In this document: piece by piece, positions 1 through 9,057 of the stretch | Numbering within the stretch: the first letter of the stretch is position 1 | Layout: each line of letters opens with the position of its first letter | Source: Frankiaceae bacterium | GTDB lineage: Bacteria > Actinomycetota > Actinomycetes > JAVEEJ01 | NCBI GenBank assembly: GCA_030840515.1 | Contig: JAVEEJ010000323.1 | Span: 1 to 33,290 of the forward strand | Direction of reading: 5' to 3' | DNA length: 33,290 nucleotides | Translations under genes and position numbers: made by a program | Notes under the pieces: generated by a model | Databases searched by the model: none | What the model was told of the DNA's origin: nothing | What the model saw: only the letters and a program-made list of their open reading frames with translations

Positions 1-2
1 CG

Positions 3-479
3 ACCTGGCCGCTGAACGTCGGGCAGGTCTACACGACGCTCGCCCGGCTCGAACGCGACGGCCTGGTGGCGGGTGAGCCCGGTGAGGACGCGGGTACGAC
101 GACCTATCGCATCACCCGCGCGGGCCAAGCCGAGGTGCGCTCCTGGTTCGCCACCCCGGTGACGCGGGAGAGCCGGCCGCGCGACGAGCTGGCCATCAAG
201 CTCGCGCTCGCGGTCACCTCCCCCGGCGTGGACGTGCAGGCCGTGGTGCAGGCGCAGCGCACCGACACGGTGCGGGCGCTTCAGGAGTACACCCGGCTGA
301 AGGCACGCGCCACCGAGGATGACCTGGCCTGGTTGCTCGTGCTGGACAACATGGTGTTCCAGGCCGAGGCCGAGGTGCGCTGGCTGGACCACTGCGAGAC
401 GCGCTTGGTGCGCAGCGAGAAGCAGCCTCGACCTGCCGCTGCCCCCGTGCTCTCGCGGCTGAAGGTCGGTCGGCGATGA
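3..479 (+). CDS. PadR-family transcriptional regulator (5' partial)
   Basis: The frame is open from the window edge, so the true start and the first recognition helices are missing. The first visible residues read as the end of a winged helix (LNVGQVYTTLARLERDGLV), followed by the wing (TYRITRAGQAEVRSWF). This is the standard PadR arrangement. The C-terminal part (about residues 60–140 of what is visible) is helical and resembles the PadR C-terminal dimerisation region. The stop overlaps the next start as ATGA (476–479), so the repressor is translationally coupled to the ABC transporter that follows. PadR proteins usually repress an adjacent efflux system and release DNA on binding a drug-like ligand. 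By position this one probably controls the two transporter genes downstream; the ligand is unknown. Confidence 0.9.
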   Translation, partial: TWPLNVGQVYTTLARLERDGLVAGEPGEDAGTTTYRITRAGQAEVRSWFATPVTRESRPRDELAIKLALAVTSPGVDVQAVVQAQRTDTVRALQEYTRLKARATEDDLAWLLVLDNMVFQAEAEVRWLDHCETRLVRSEKQPRPAAAPVLSRLKVGRR

Positions 480-1195
480 ACCCGGTCCTGGAGCTGCGCA
501 ACGTGTCGCGGGTGCACGGGCAAGGCGATGCCGCCGTACACGCCCTGCGTGGTGTCTCGCTGACCGTCCAGCCCGGCGAGCTCGTCGCCGTCATGGGCCC
601 GAGCGGGTCCGGCAAGTCGACCCTGCTCACCATCGCCGGTGGGTTGGATGCCGCCACCGAGGGCGCTGTCCTGGTGGAAGGAGTCGAGCTCGGACCACTG
701 CCGGCCAAGGCTCGCGCGGCACTGCGACGGCGGGCCGTGGGATACGTCTTCCAGGATCTCAACCTCGTGCCGGCGCTGACCGCCGCGGAGAACGTCGCGC
801 TCCCCCGGGAGCTCGACGGCGTTCCCGGGCGCCAGGCCCGAGCCGACGCGCTGGCGGTTCTCGCGGAGGTCGACGTGCTCGAGCTCGCCGACCGCTTCCC
901 TGACGAGATGTCGGGTGGACAGCAGCAGCGCGTGGCGATCGCCCGCGCGTTGGTGGGCGAGCGCCGGCTGGTCCTGGCCGACGAGCCGACCGGCGCGCTC
1001 GACAGCGTGACCGGCGAGGCCGTGCTGAGGCTGCTGCGCAGCCGTTGCGACGCAGGGGCCGCCGGGGTTCTTGTCACGCACGAGGCGCGGCACGCCGGAT
1101 GGGCAGACCGGGTCGTCTTCCTTCGCGACGGCATCGTCGTCGACGAGACCGGGCCGAGCCCTCAACCGGAGCAGCTGCTCGGTAGCCGTTCATGA
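476..1195 (+). CDS. ABC transporter ATP-binding protein, MacB/LolD type
   Basis: This 239-residue nucleotide-binding subunit has all ABC motifs: Walker A GPSGSGKST (41–49), a Q-loop in YVFQDLNLVP, signature MSGGQQQRVAIARAL near 145, Walker B RLVLADEPTGALD near 165, and the H-switch VLVTHE near 200. The LADEPTGALD wording is typical of the MacB/LolD/FtsE group, which works with FtsX-like permeases rather than classical importers. The start overlaps the PadR stop and the stop overlaps the permease start, both as ATGA, so the three genes form one coupled operon. Probable role: ATPase of a mechanotransmission-type or drug/peptide exporter at the cytoplasmic face of the membrane. The substrate cannot be read from the sequence. 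Confidence 0.95.
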   Translation: MNPVLELRNVSRVHGQGDAAVHALRGVSLTVQPGELVAVMGPSGSGKSTLLTIAGGLDAATEGAVLVEGVELGPLPAKARAALRRRAVGYVFQDLNLVPALTAAENVALPRELDGVPGRQARADALAVLAEVDVLELADRFPDEMSGGQQQRVAIARALVGERRLVLADEPTGALDSVTGEAVLRLLRSRCDAGAAGVLVTHEARHAGWADRVVFLRDGIVVDETGPSPQPEQLLGSRS

Positions 1196-3795
1196 GCGCG
1201 CTACGCGCGTGCCTGCGGATCGCGAGGCGCGACGCGCGGCGAGCACCGGGCCGAAGCGCGCTGGTGCTGGCCATGATCGCGCTGCCCGTCATCGGCATGA
1301 CCAGCGCCGACATCCTGTTCCGCTCCGCGCAGCTCGATCCGAAGGAGACGGTCAGCCGCGACCTCGGGACCGCCGACGCCGTCTTGACCTCGGCCTTCGA
1401 CAGCCGGCAGACGGTGGTGCAGAACGTGGACGCCTCCAGCGTCGGCACCACGTCTGACGGGCCGAGCACCCGCCCGACCCGGCCACGCACGGCGGCGGAG
1501 CTCGCGGGCCTCGTGCCCGACGTCGAGCGCTACATCGTGGAGCACGTCACACTCACCAGCGCCATCACGCACACCGGCGGGCAGCACGAGTTCCAGTGGC
1601 ACGAGTTCCCTTACGGCGACCCGCTGGCGACGGGCACCTACCGTCAGCTCGAGGGACATGCTCCCCAGACGGCGGGCGAGGTCGCCGTCACGGAGGCCCT
1701 CGCCAAGTCGCTGGGAGTCCGTGTCGGTGAGAGCTTCCAGCTGACTTCTGGGACAACCGTCCGGGTGACGGCCATCGTGCTGGACCCCCACTCGCTGCGA
1801 GCGCAGACGGCGCTGGGGATTGCCGGCTCCGCGCCACCGGTGAAGCCCGACGCTCGGGACACGGGGCTCCCCGACCGGGTGTTTCTCCGCACCCGGACGC
1901 CGGTGACCTGGCCAGAGGTGCTCGGGCTCAACGCACACGGCGTGATCGCGGTCTCGCGCCAGGCCGTGCTCAACCCTCCCCCGAACTCCGAAGTTCCCGG
2001 GTACGACGCGGCCTACCAGCGGAGCGTGCGATTGGCCATCGCGGGCGTCATCTTGCTCATCGTCGGACTCGCGACACTCGAGGTCGTCCTCCTCGCCGGC
2101 GCCGCCTTCGCCGTGGGAGCGCGTCGGCAGGCCCGCGCCCTCGCGCTGGTGTCGGTGGCCGGCGGCGAGCCTCGCCACGTGAGAAGGATCGTGCTCGCGG
2201 CCGGCCTCCTGCTCGGGACGGCGGGGGCCGCACTCGGTGCAGTGCTCGGCACAGTTGCTGCCGCACTGGCGCGCTCCTGGTTCGAGCAGAAGCAGGGCAA
2301 GCTCCTCGGCCACTTCGACCTGCGCCCGTTGGAGATCCTGGCCGTCCTGGCGCTGGGCGCCGGAACAGGGTTGCTGGCGGCCGTCGTGCCGGCTCGGGGC
2401 GCCGCACGGTCCGATGTGGTCGCCGTACTCGCCGGCCGCGCCGGCACCCGGACCACTCCGCTTCGGATCCCCGCACTTGGTGTGGTGCTCGTAGGCGTCG
2501 GCATCTTCCTCGCCGGTGTCGGCGAGGCCGCCCAATCCGCGCTGGGGAGCGCCAAGTGGATCCTGGCCGGCACCGCGCTGGTTCAGATCGGGGCGTTGAT
2601 CCTCACCCCGGCCATCGTCGGGCTCTCCGGACGCCTCGGTCGCCGGCTGCCGCTCACCCCCCGCTTGGCTGTCCGTGACGCCGCACGCCACCGGGGCAGG
2701 ACAGCACCGGCCGTGGGAGCCGTCATGGCTGCGGTGGCCGGCAGCACGGCGCTCGCGGTCTACCTCGTGAGCGACGCTGCCCACACGAAGCGGTTCTACC
2801 TTCCGTCGACCCGGGTCGGCACGGCCTACGTGCAGTTCGCGGAGCGCCCCGACCTGCGCGCATTGCCCGAGCTGCGCGATGCGGTCGCGCGCGAGCTGCC
2901 GACTCGGTCCGCCGCGCTCGTGGGGGTGGTGGGCTGCAACTCGGCGTTCGACGACCGGTGCACCGACTACATCAGCGTGGTCGTCCCCTCCCCCACGTGT
3001 GACGCCGGCTCATCGTGCGGGTCCTCGGCGATTGCGTCGGCGCCGCTGGTCGGCGACAAGGACACCCTGCGCGCGCTGATCGGGCATCGGGATGGCCGGC
3101 TCGAGACGGCACTTGCCGCTGGCAAGGCCATCGTGTTCGTGCCCGGCGGGACAGCGCAGGGGAAGGCCACCATCGAGCGCAGTGACGCCAACGGTGAGGG
3201 CCGCCAGTCCACCGTCCCCGCCGTCGAAGCGCCCGACCTGCCGGGCGTCCAGGCCCTGTTCCCAACGGCCCTCGCAGCACGCTTCGGGGGATCCACCCCA
3301 TCGGGCATCTTCATCGACACCACCCGGATGCCCAGCCAGGGCGAGGAGGACCGCGCGCGGGCCGCGCTCGCCGGTCACAGTGCAGCGTTCCTGAACGTCG
3401 AACGCGGTCCGCAGCCGCCTCACTCAGGCATCCTGCTCGCGCTGCTGCTGGGCACGACCATCGTCACGCTGGGCGCGGCCGGTATCGCCACTGGACTCGC
3501 CGCGGCCGACGGGCGAGCCGACATGGCGACGCTGTCGGCGATCGGTGCCGCCCCGCGCACCCGGCGCCGCCTCGCGGGCGCGCAAGCCCTCACCGTTGCA
3601 GCGCTCGGCACGGTCCTCGGCGTCGCGGTCGGCTTCGTGCCGGCGATCGCCTACATCCACCGGTTGCCGGGGTACTCGATCCAGGTGCCCTGGTCGACGC
3701 TGCTGACGCTCGTGGTCGCGGTTCCGCTCAGCGCGGCGGTGCTGGCGATGGGCGTCACCAGGAGCCGACTTCCGCTGGTTCGCCGCGCCGCCTAG
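1192..3795 (+). CDS. FtsX-like ABC transporter permease
   Basis: This 867-residue membrane protein is the partner of the preceding ATPase. A first hydrophobic helix lies near residues 20–42, then a large extracytoplasmic region (about 45–275, MacB periplasmic-core-like). A cluster of helices follows from about 279 onward, containing the FtsX-type cytoplasmic motif ARRQARALALVSVAGGEPRHVRR. A second large outer loop (about 530–740) precedes the C-terminal FtsX helices, with the equivalent repeat GRADMATLSAIGAAPRTRRRL. Two FtsX units in one chain is the usual layout for long actinobacterial permeases of this class. The outer loop carries four cysteines (CNSAFDDRC, CDAGSSC) that could form disulfides. 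The stop codon overlaps the stop of the convergent LPXTG gene within CTAG. A GTACTCG word lies at 2422–2431 and encodes Val-Leu. Confidence 0.92.
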   Translation: MSALRACLRIARRDARRAPGRSALVLAMIALPVIGMTSADILFRSAQLDPKETVSRDLGTADAVLTSAFDSRQTVVQNVDASSVGTTSDGPSTRPTRPRTAAELAGLVPDVERYIVEHVTLTSAITHTGGQHEFQWHEFPYGDPLATGTYRQLEGHAPQTAGEVAVTEALAKSLGVRVGESFQLTSGTTVRVTAIVLDPHSLRAQTALGIAGSAPPVKPDARDTGLPDRVFLRTRTPVTWPEVLGLNAHGVIAVSRQAVLNPPPNSEVPGYDAAYQRSVRLAIAGVILLIVGLATLEVVLLAGAAFAVGARRQARALALVSVAGGEPRHVRRIVLAAGLLLGTAGAALGAVLGTVAAALARSWFEQKQGKLLGHFDLRPLEILAVLALGAGTGLLAAVVPARGAARSDVVAVLAGRAGTRTTPLRIPALGVVLVGVGIFLAGVGEAAQSALGSAKWILAGTALVQIGALILTPAIVGLSGRLGRRLPLTPRLAVRDAARHRGRTAPAVGAVMAAVAGSTALAVYLVSDAAHTKRFYLPSTRVGTAYVQFAERPDLRALPELRDAVARELPTRSAALVGVVGCNSAFDDRCTDYISVVVPSPTCDAGSSCGSSAIASAPLVGDKDTLRALIGHRDGRLETALAAGKAIVFVPGGTAQGKATIERSDANGEGRQSTVPAVEAPDLPGVQALFPTALAARFGGSTPSGIFIDTTRMPSQGEEDRARAALAGHSAAFLNVERGPQPPHSGILLALLLGTTIVTLGAAGIATGLAAADGRADMATLSAIGAAPRTRRRLAGAQALTVAALGTVLGVAVGFVPAIAYIHRLPGYSIQVPWSTLLTLVVAVPLSAAVLAMGVTRSRLPLVRRAA

Positions 3796-6188
3796 TCCGC
3801 GCGGTTGCTCCCGTGACGCATCCAGGCGGCGGCGAGCAGCAGGAGCAGCAACCCTGCCAGCGGCAGCGCGGCGGGAGAGCCGGTCGTAGGCAGCCCCGGG
3901 CTGTCCACCGGCCTGGGTGCGGTTGGCACCTCGACGAGCTGGACCACATGTGTGCCCTGCGGGAGCGCGACGACGAAGCCGCGGGCGCCCGCCGAGATGA
4001 CGCCGGTGTCACGGCCGTCGACGAGCCGGTGGGCGCGCCCTGTGGTTCCGGGCAGGGTGAGCGCGAGCACGGTGCTCGTGGTGGAGCGGATGGTGAGCCG
4101 ACGACGCGGGTCGACGTAGCTGCCGGCGTCCCAGTCGCCGCGCCCGAGACGTGCCGAGGCTGAGCTGACACCGGTGGTCCGCACCGTGATCGTGCCGGCC
4201 AGGTAGTCGGCGTACTCGCTCGCCGGTGTCGTCACGAACAGCTCCCCGCGTGACCGCATGGTGGGGCCCTGCTCGTCGACCATCGTGTCGCTGTGCGTCG
4301 CCTTGGCGGCGTCGGTCGTCGGGTGATAGACCGCCATCCGCTCGACGGTGATGGTGGGCCGGGTCACGCCCGGGGCCGGCTCGACGTCACGCAACCACCA
4401 CGCCCCGTCGTAGCGCTCCCCCAGCTTCGGGTTGTCCTGGCCGACCGGTCGGGTCCAGCTCACGACCGCCGGATCGGCCGGACGCTTGTGCGCGGCGAAG
4501 AAAGCGAGCAGCCGCGGGATGGTGTCGTAGATCGAGCTGTACTCGTGGATCTTCAGCTGGTAGTCGAGCAGCGTCGCGTCATAGCCGTCCGCAGCGAGCA
4601 GCGAGTAGAGCGCCTTCGCGTTCTTCGCCTGGAAGTCGAGGTCCTCCTCCGCCGTCATCTCCAACCACGGCGTGTTACGCAGGTTCGCGTGCAGGTCCGA
4701 CGAGTCGGTGCCTTCGGCGGGCGCCACGGCGGCGAATAGGTCCGGGTGGTGCATCGCGACGTTGTTGGTGCCGTACCCGCCCATCGAGTGGCCCATCAGG
4801 TACACCCGGTCGGGGTCGACGTTGTAGCGCCGCTTCACGTCGGCGAGCACCTCGAGCACGTCGGCGTCGCCGGGTGTGCCACCCCGGTAGAACCAGTCCC
4901 CGCGACCGAGTGCGCTCGCGAACAGCCAACCCTTCGCATCGACCGCCGGCACCAGGCCCGTCGGATTGCGGAAGGGCTCCTCCGGAAGGCCGGTGAACCC
5001 GTGCAGGTAGAGCACGAGCGGTGTCTTCCTGGTCCCGTCATAGGACGCCGGCACGTGCATCGCGTAGTCCTGCAACGAGCCGTCGTAGTAGTAGTTGACG
5101 TTGAAGCCGGGGTTGGGGATCGGTGGCTGGAAGTCCGGCGGAGGACCGGTCCCGAGCGCCCCGGAGGTGTCCTGCGTAATTCCGTCCTTCTTCCCCCACT
5201 GCGAGTGCAGCAGCCGCGAGAACGTCCCTTGCTGCAGCGAGGCCGGGGACGAGTACGCCGACGCGAGCAGTGCCGGGTCGACGCTCTCGCTCGCAGCAAC
5301 CGTGCCTGCGGTGAGCTGGCGTGACTGGCTGAGCTCGTCGAAGCTCCACGGGTCGTCGGTCGCGAAGAGCAGATCCCACACGTTGGTCGGCGCAATGGGG
5401 CCCCCACTACCCGGTTGCTGGTCGGAGGCCTCACCGAGGGGGACCGTCCAGAAGGTATTGGGCGAGCTGGGGTCCGACAGGCCAGCGCCGCCCTGCAGCA
5501 CCCACGGTCTAGGCGGGAGGGCCGAGAGCGGCACCCTCGCCTCCGTGACGTGGTTGTCGGCGTGGGCGGCCATGTTGGTGACGGTTGAACCGCCGGAGTC
5601 CGGGACGGTCAGGTCCGCTCCTGTCCCCCACACGGTCAGCGCCGCGACGTAGCGGCCGGTGAGGTTGGCGCCGTGCGGCCATGGCTGCTCGTCGCTCTGC
5701 GGGTCGCCGAAGGTGAGCACGGCGACCTGCGCGTCGGACCGCGGCATCGCATTCCACAGGAAGCGCACGTAGAGGTCAGGGCCGACGACCTTGAGCCGGA
5801 CCTCGGCAAGGTCGGCCGTGCCGGCAGGCCAGCTCGCGTCGTCCATGGGGAGCTGATAGTCGCCGTTGTGCGCAGCCCGGTGCGATCCGAAGAAGTCGTA
5901 GGTCAGCGCGTTGTAGAGGTCGTCGGTGATGTGCGTCGGGTCGTTCGGCGCGACATGAAAGGCGGAGTAGTAGTCGGTGCGCTCCAGGGCGTCGGCGTTG
6001 GCGCCACGTGCCTGTCGCAGCCCGTTCGTGTAGACCCACTCGCCGTTGCTGTAGTGCCCGGTCCTGAAGGTGTCGGTCGGGACACCGCTCCACGTCGGCC
6101 AGCTGACCGGAGCGGTGCCGTGCGCACCGACAGCTGCGACGGGTCCGGTCAGCAGCAGCGTGGCACCGATCAGCAGCCGTCTGATCAC
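3792..6188 (-). CDS. Secreted, sortase-anchored alpha/beta-hydrolase (esterase/peptidase-like)
   Basis: This is a 798-residue surface protein. A GTG start overlaps the stop of the upstream DUF3817 gene (GTGA). The N-terminus is a signal peptide (MIRRLLIGATLLLTGPVAAVGAHG). Residues about 30–370 form a beta-rich region that may be a DOMON/CBM9-like sandwich (AEVRLKVVGPDLYVRFLW). From about 385 comes an alpha/beta-hydrolase domain with the oxyanion motif LYLHGFTG and the nucleophile elbow GHSMGGYGT (Ser near 468), as in prolyl-oligopeptidase-like and PHB-depolymerase-like esterases. The C-terminus is a cell-wall sorting signal: LPTTG near 766–770, a hydrophobic stretch, then a short tail containing Arg and His. 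Expected location is therefore the cell wall. The substrate is unknown and no sortase gene is in the window. It is the last gene of the coupled minus-strand run. Confidence 0.85.
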   Translation of the reverse strand: MIRRLLIGATLLLTGPVAAVGAHGTAPVSWPTWSGVPTDTFRTGHYSNGEWVYTNGLRQARGANADALERTDYYSAFHVAPNDPTHITDDLYNALTYDFFGSHRAAHNGDYQLPMDDASWPAGTADLAEVRLKVVGPDLYVRFLWNAMPRSDAQVAVLTFGDPQSDEQPWPHGANLTGRYVAALTVWGTGADLTVPDSGGSTVTNMAAHADNHVTEARVPLSALPPRPWVLQGGAGLSDPSSPNTFWTVPLGEASDQQPGSGGPIAPTNVWDLLFATDDPWSFDELSQSRQLTAGTVAASESVDPALLASAYSSPASLQQGTFSRLLHSQWGKKDGITQDTSGALGTGPPPDFQPPIPNPGFNVNYYYDGSLQDYAMHVPASYDGTRKTPLVLYLHGFTGLPEEPFRNPTGLVPAVDAKGWLFASALGRGDWFYRGGTPGDADVLEVLADVKRRYNVDPDRVYLMGHSMGGYGTNNVAMHHPDLFAAVAPAEGTDSSDLHANLRNTPWLEMTAEEDLDFQAKNAKALYSLLAADGYDATLLDYQLKIHEYSSIYDTIPRLLAFFAAHKRPADPAVVSWTRPVGQDNPKLGERYDGAWWLRDVEPAPGVTRPTITVERMAVYHPTTDAAKATHSDTMVDEQGPTMRSRGELFVTTPASEYADYLAGTITVRTTGVSSASARLGRGDWDAGSYVDPRRRLTIRSTTSTVLALTLPGTTGRAHRLVDGRDTGVISAGARGFVVALPQGTHVVQLVEVPTAPRPVDSPGLPTTGSPAALPLAGLLLLLLAAAWMRHGSNRAD

Positions 6189-6481
6189 CCCGCGCGCACC
6201 GATGCGGTCGTGCGGCGCTCCACATAGAACGACAGGAAGGGCACAGTGCCGGCGAGCATCACGCCGACCATGCGCACCAACGACCAGCGGAGCCGGCGCG
6301 CCAGGTCCAACGCCGCCACGAGGTAGACCATGTAGAGGAAACCGTGGATCGGGCCGACCACCTTGACCAGGCCGGGCGAGTCAGCCGCGTACTTCAACGG
6401 CATCGCCACGAGTACGAGCAGCAGCAGCCAGCAGCCCACGACCCACGCCATCACCCGGTAGCGGGTGAGTGCCGCGCCCAT
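6185..6481 (-). CDS. DUF3817 integral membrane protein
   Basis: A 98-residue protein with three predicted membrane helices (about 10–30, 43–62 and 70–88). The pattern PLKY...VGPIHGFLYMVYL is characteristic of DUF3817, a small actinobacterial membrane family of unknown function. The ATG start overlaps the stop of the preceding gene (ATGA) and its stop overlaps the GTG start of the LPXTG esterase, so it is translationally locked between them. No catalytic motif is visible. Confidence 0.85.
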   Translation of the reverse strand: MGAALTRYRVMAWVVGCWLLLLVLVAMPLKYAADSPGLVKVVGPIHGFLYMVYLVAALDLARRLRWSLVRMVGVMLAGTVPFLSFYVERRTTASVRAG

Positions 6482-6834
6482 CAGCGCCCCTCATCGAGTG
6501 ACGCCAGGTAGGCGTTGTAGGCCGCGAGCTCAGGGTCGTCGCTGTCGTCCACATCAGCAGCGGTCACCCTGGTCTGCCCGGTGGGGAGGTCGTCGTCGTA
6601 CACGGGCGTTCGGTCGCTCGCCGGCTTCAGCTCATCGCGACAGCTGCGCCACCACAGGTAGAGCGTGAACCCGGCGAAGATCGGCCACTGGATCGCATAC
6701 CCGAGGTTCTGGACCCCGCCTGTTCCCTCGGCGCGGTGCCACTGCCACAGCCCGAGCCGCAGCTGCACGGCGATGAGCGCGAGCACCGCGAGGTGGATCA
6801 CGACCCACCGCGGCGAGGTCAGCAGCTGGCGCAC
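6481..6834 (-). CDS. Small two-helix membrane protein
   Basis: A 117-residue protein with a GTG start. It has one hydrophobic segment at about 9–27 (VVIHLAVLALIAVQLRLGLWQW) and a second at about 46–62 (AIQWPIFAGFTLYLWWR), then an acidic cytoplasmic-looking tail. The first segment resembles the N-terminal helix of SURF1 proteins (PRW..HL...LGxWQW.R), but the rest of SURF1 is absent. I would not call it a cytochrome-oxidase assembly factor. It lies 22 bp after the MFS gene and overlaps DUF3817 by ATGA. Function unknown. Confidence 0.7.
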   Translation of the reverse strand: MRQLLTSPRWVVIHLAVLALIAVQLRLGLWQWHRAEGTGGVQNLGYAIQWPIFAGFTLYLWWRSCRDELKPASDRTPVYDDDLPTGQTRVTAADVDDSDDPELAAYNAYLASLDEGR

Positions 6835-6856
6835 AGCCGCAACGGTAACCGGCCGC

Positions 6857-8110
6857 TCATGGCGCGCTCGGGAGCGGTTCGGGGACGGCCGGTGGGGCGC
6901 TCGCCCGCTCGGCGACTTCGGCCAGCTCGGCAGTCGGCCACCACGCCGAGAGCACCGACATCACGACCAGTCCTCCGACGGCGGCCCAGGCCACGGCCGC
7001 GGCCGGGTCGAGCGCCGACGCGACGAGCCCACCACCTGCGATCGCGATCGTCTGCGTGAGCCCCAGCCCGCCGGCTGCCAGCCCGTTCGCGCGCCCGCGC
7101 ACAGCGGCGGGGACCGCGAGGTTGAAGGCGCCGATCACCGGGACCAGGTTGGCCTGGAAGGCGCCGGAGACGAACCACAGGACGACGACGACGGGCACCG
7201 GCGGGCGCAACGCGGTGAGCAGCAGGGGCACGTGGGCGAAGATCGCCAGCCGCAGCACCATCGGGAACTGGCGTGGTCCCGGGGCGATCTTGTTGAGCAC
7301 CAGCAAGCCGGTGGTGAAGCCGGCCGGGATCGCGGCGACGAGGAGCCCGGCCGCGGTGCCGCCATAGCCGGCCTCGGTCGCGTAGACCACGCCCACACCC
7401 TCGGGGACGACGCAGAACAACCCGCACGACCAGCCCAGCATCACCAGCGCGCGGGGCAGCGGCTGGCGGAAGACGATGCGGCCGCCCTCCTTGATGTCCT
7501 GGAGGAATCCGCGGATCCCCGGCGCGACCTCGACGCGCGGCGCGGGGCGTGACTGGACGGTGGCGAGTACGACGACGAAGGACACCAGGAACGTCAGCGA
7601 GTCGGCGAGCAGCGCCCCTCGCGGATGGAGCAGGGCGAGCACGACACCGCCGATGACCAGGCCGAGGGCCTGGTTCACCTGGTCGAGCAGCCGCGCCAAC
7701 GACAGGCCGGACAGGTAGGCCGGACCGGGCAGCACCTCGGGCAGCAGGGCACTGCGTGCTGCGGCGAACGGCGTCGTGAACAACGCCGCCACGAGCAGCA
7801 GCACCAGAAGGGGCGCGGTGCCGATGGGCAACGCCATGCAGCCGATGAGGACGGCTCGCACCAGGTCGCAGGTCAGCATCAGAGACCGTCTCGGCAGCCG
7901 GTCCGCATATGCGCCGAGCAGCGGGCCACCGATGACGTCGGGCAGGTAGGTGGTGGCGAACGCGAGTGACGCGAGGAAGGCGCTGTTGGTCCCCTGGTAG
8001 ACGAGGAGGGCAAGGGCGAGCCGGGCCAGCTGGTCCCCCCACTGCGAAGCCACCTGGGCGACGATCAGCCCGCGGTACTCGCGGTTGCTCAACGCCTCCC
8101 GATAACTCAC
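6857..8110 (-). CDS. MFS transporter (multidrug/siderophore-exporter type)
   Basis: A 417-residue major facilitator protein. The open frame extends upstream to 8311, but that part is Arg-rich, has no MFS character and lies antisense-like inside the hydrolase gene. The real start is the GTG at 8110, which overlaps the hydrolase stop as GTGA. From there the protein reads VSYREALSNREYRGLIVAQVASQWGD, the normal start of the MFS_3/EntS-like group. Motif A appears as GAYADRLPRRSLML. About 10–12 helices can be counted. Substrate unknown; the coupling with a hydrolase may mean export or uptake of a related small molecule. A GTACTCG word lies in a helix-coding stretch at 7564–7573. Confidence 0.9.
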   Translation of the reverse strand: MSYREALSNREYRGLIVAQVASQWGDQLARLALALLVYQGTNSAFLASLAFATTYLPDVIGGPLLGAYADRLPRRSLMLTCDLVRAVLIGCMALPIGTAPLLVLLLVAALFTTPFAAARSALLPEVLPGPAYLSGLSLARLLDQVNQALGLVIGGVVLALLHPRGALLADSLTFLVSFVVVLATVQSRPAPRVEVAPGIRGFLQDIKEGGRIVFRQPLPRALVMLGWSCGLFCVVPEGVGVVYATEAGYGGTAAGLLVAAIPAGFTTGLLVLNKIAPGPRQFPMVLRLAIFAHVPLLLTALRPPVPVVVVLWFVSGAFQANLVPVIGAFNLAVPAAVRGRANGLAAGGLGLTQTIAIAGGGLVASALDPAAAVAWAAVGGLVVMSVLSAWWPTAELAEVAERASAPPAVPEPLPSAP

Positions 8111-9057
8111 GAGTCGGCTCGCAGCCGCTGCGGCGAGCGCTCTCCGCGCAGGAATGAAGCGATCGCGGGTACGACGAGCGCTGGGTTCTCCTCGACGGCG
8201 AAGTGACCCGATCCCTCCACGACGAGCAGCTCCGCGCCGAGGTCGCGTGCCACGTTCTCTCCGATGCGCAGCGGGAACGCGGGGTCGCGATCGCCCCACA
8301 CGACGAGGCACTCCTGCGGCTTGGCGCGTGCTGGCGCTATCCGCCGGCCGAGCCTGCGCCGGAGCGCGCGCTTCGGCAACGCCCTGACCCTGGGTCGCAC
8401 CGTGCCGCGGTAGTAGGCGAGCGTCGCGCTGACCCGCGCCCGGTCGTCGTACGCGTCGAGGTAGTGCTCGCGCAGCTCATCAGCGAGCTCCGCCGGACCG
8501 TGCCACGCGTGGTCGAACACCATGCCCCAGAACTGGCGGCCAGCGGTCGCGAGCATCACCTCCGGCACGACCGGAAGGGCGAACAGCGCCATGTGCCAGG
8601 CGTAGCGCAGGTCGACCTCGCGGTAGGGCGCGTTCACCACGACGAGCCGCTCGACGAGGTCCGGTCTGGCGGCCGTCAACGCGATCGCCAGCGCACCGCC
8701 CCAGTCGTGCCCGACGACGTCCACCGGTCCGGCGTACTCGCCCTCCACCAAGGCGGCCAGCTCAGCAACCAGCGTGGGGATGTCGTAGGGGCCTTGCACC
8801 TGCGACTGGCCCATGCCCTTGAGGTCGGGGGCCAGCACAGCCCGGTCGCGGGCCAGCTCGGGCATGAGGTCGCGCCAGACCAGCGCCGTCTGCGGGACAC
8901 CGTGCAGCAGCAGGGCAGGACGCGCGGTCGGCCGGGCAGGACCGCTCGCGCGCAGCACCGAGAACCGCACCCCGGCGGCGGTGAGGTCCTCGCGACCAAC
9001 GCCGGGCGGCAGGTCAGGCTCGCGTCGCGCAGTCGCCCGCTGCGCTGGTGAGGTCAT
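8107..9057 (-). CDS. Alpha/beta hydrolase, epoxide-hydrolase/dehalogenase-like
   Basis: This is a 316-residue enzyme. The frame continues upstream to 9258 inside glnE, but the start is the ATG at 9057 that overlaps the glnE stop (ATGA). The oxyanion motif is HGVP (52–55). The nucleophile elbow is GHDWGG (116–121), with Asp118 as nucleophile. The catalytic His is in GSGHFAVEENP near the C-terminus. Asp in place of Ser is the hallmark of epoxide hydrolases, haloalkane dehalogenases and fluoroacetate dehalogenases. I cannot tell these apart here without placing the cap-domain tyrosines or halide-binding residues. Cytosolic, no signal peptide. Confidence 0.88.
   Translation of the reverse strand: MTSPAQRATARREPDLPPGVGREDLTAAGVRFSVLRASGPARPTARPALLLHGVPQTALVWRDLMPELARDRAVLAPDLKGMGQSQVQGPYDIPTLVAELAALVEGEYAGPVDVVGHDWGGALAIALTAARPDLVERLVVVNAPYREVDLRYAWHMALFALPVVPEVMLATAGRQFWGMVFDHAWHGPAELADELREHYLDAYDDRARVSATLAYYRGTVRPRVRALPKRALRRRLGRRIAPARAKPQECLVVWGDRDPAFPLRIGENVARDLGAELLVVEGSGHFAVEENPALVVPAIASFLRGERSPQRLRADS

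Noticed and set aside
6481..6834. SURF1 cytochrome-oxidase assembly factor
   Set aside because: Only the first helix looks like SURF1. The body of the family is absent and there are no cytochrome genes nearby.
8111..8311. N-terminal extension of the MFS frame
   Set aside because: Arg-rich and without MFS character. It lies within the hydrolase gene, and the GTGA overlap gives a normal MFS start at 8110.
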